NCBI RefSeq assembly: GCF_000227135.1
Contig: NC_018228.1
Location: forward strand, 249,096 to 278,147
Origin: Leishmania donovani
Lineage: Eukaryota; Euglenozoa; Kinetoplastea; Trypanosomatida; Trypanosomatidae
Length of the DNA: 29,052 nucleotides
Direction: 5' to 3'
Shown: positions 28,601 through 29,052 of the stretch, in pieces
Layout of the letters: each line of letters starts with the position of its first letter
How positions within the stretch are numbered: position 1 is the first letter of the stretch
Notes under the pieces: model-generated
Seen by the model: the letters and a program-made list of their open reading frames with translations, nothing else
The model's database searches: none
What the model was told of the DNA's origin: nothing
Position numbers and translations under genes: made by a program

Positions 28601-29052
28601 CTACGTACACCGTTGTTGCCTTTTTTTCGTGGCTGCAGAGTAACCTGTGCATCTGCGCAGACATACTCGCCCACCGCACACAGACATCGACAGACACACG
28701 AACCGAAAGAAACGCACGTGCCGAGAAGAGCAGACAGGCGCACGTGCCTTCTGTGAGAATCTCCCACTGCTCATCTTCGGTTCCCCTCTCTTTTCCCCTG
28801 CATCGTTCTCTCCACGGGTGTACATCTGCGCGATCTCGTCGTTCCTCGAGTCGTAGTGAAGTCTCGTCTCGCCTTCGTCTTGCTCCGCATATCGTCGCCT
28901 TCCTCCTTTGGCGTTATTACTGTCCCGCTCGTCAAATAAGCTCGACATCTGTCCTCCGTGATTGTGCGAGTGCCTTTCTCTGTCTTCACTTCCTCGGTGC
29001 GTCTGGTGGTGGTTGCGCCTCTTTTTGAGATTCCTGTAGTTGTCACCTCGTT
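28601..29052 (-). CDS. Possible 3' end of a minus-strand gene (partial)
   Basis: A minus-strand frame is open from the right edge of the window (starting mid-codon) to TAG at 28601-28603, about 149 codons. The first two thirds look protein-like: RGDNYRNLKKRRNHHQTHRG, then EDRERHSHNHGG, then SSLFDERDSNNAKGGRRRYA and RNDEIAQMYTRGENDAGEKR. It is rich in Arg, Asp, Glu, His and Ser, reminiscent of disordered tails of RNA-binding proteins. The last 40 residues are less convincing. An internal Met (ATG at 28946-28948) gives a 115-residue version. If real, transcription here is opposite to all other genes, so a convergent switch lies between the retroelement and this gene. The family is not recognised, and a pyrimidine-rich + strand leader is the competing explanation. 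Confidence 0.38.
   Translation of the reverse strand, partial: RGDNYRNLKKRRNHHQTHRGSEDRERHSHNHGGQMSSLFDERDSNNAKGGRRRYAEQDEGETRLHYDSRNDEIAQMYTRGENDAGEKRGEPKMSSGRFSQKARAPVCSSRHVRFFRFVCLSMSVCGGRVCLRRCTGYSAATKKRQQRCT

Overview
The window comes from a trypanosomatid flagellate, most likely a Leishmania-like (Leishmaniinae) genome. It is GC-rich and its genes are single long exons, all on the + strand. Spacers are long, with (CA/GT)n, (TA)n and homopolymer tracts, and have the polypyrimidine-then-AG signals used for trans-splicing instead of bacterial ribosome sites. The gene families (Slo-type K+ channel pair, KREPA-like zinc-finger/OB protein, ingi-clade retroelement) fit this. Starts were chosen as the first ATG after a plausible splice acceptor where one is visible.

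Layout. 1-2284: microsatellite- and G-rich non-coding sequence. 2285-3877: low-complexity protein with an N-terminal box and a C-terminal DPV motif that look like the centriole/basal-body protein HYLS1. 4891-5073: a 60-residue one-pass membrane protein. 6398-7870: probable mitochondrial protein with one C2H2 finger, a short coiled coil and an OB-like fold. 9323-12376 and 13943-17443: two tandem Slo-type (RCK-domain) potassium channel subunits with different selectivity filters, no calcium bowl and an almost chargeless S4. Between them lies an unrelated relic, the catalytic end of a prolyl oligopeptidase, broken in several frames.

17.6-27.4 kb is a damaged or poorly resolved zone full of long homopolymer runs. 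It contains a frameshifted peptidyl-dipeptidase (M3 family, HEFGH motif intact) at about 19.4-21.4 kb. It is followed by a degenerate ingi/L1Tc-related retrotransposon (DIRE type) at about 21.5-27.4 kb, with endonuclease, reverse transcriptase (FADD), RNase H and a series of decayed C2H2 fingers, in that order. The last 1.6 kb is less GC-rich, holds a splice-acceptor-like tract, and ends in a possible minus-strand gene running off the window, which would make this a convergent junction.

Four runs of exactly 99 N occur. At two of them the flanking sequence is exactly duplicated (181 and 62 bases), so these are unmerged contig ends and not biological repeats. Apart from the two channel subunits, which probably assemble together in one plasma-membrane channel, the genes share no evident pathway. 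This is normal for trypanosomatid polycistronic units.
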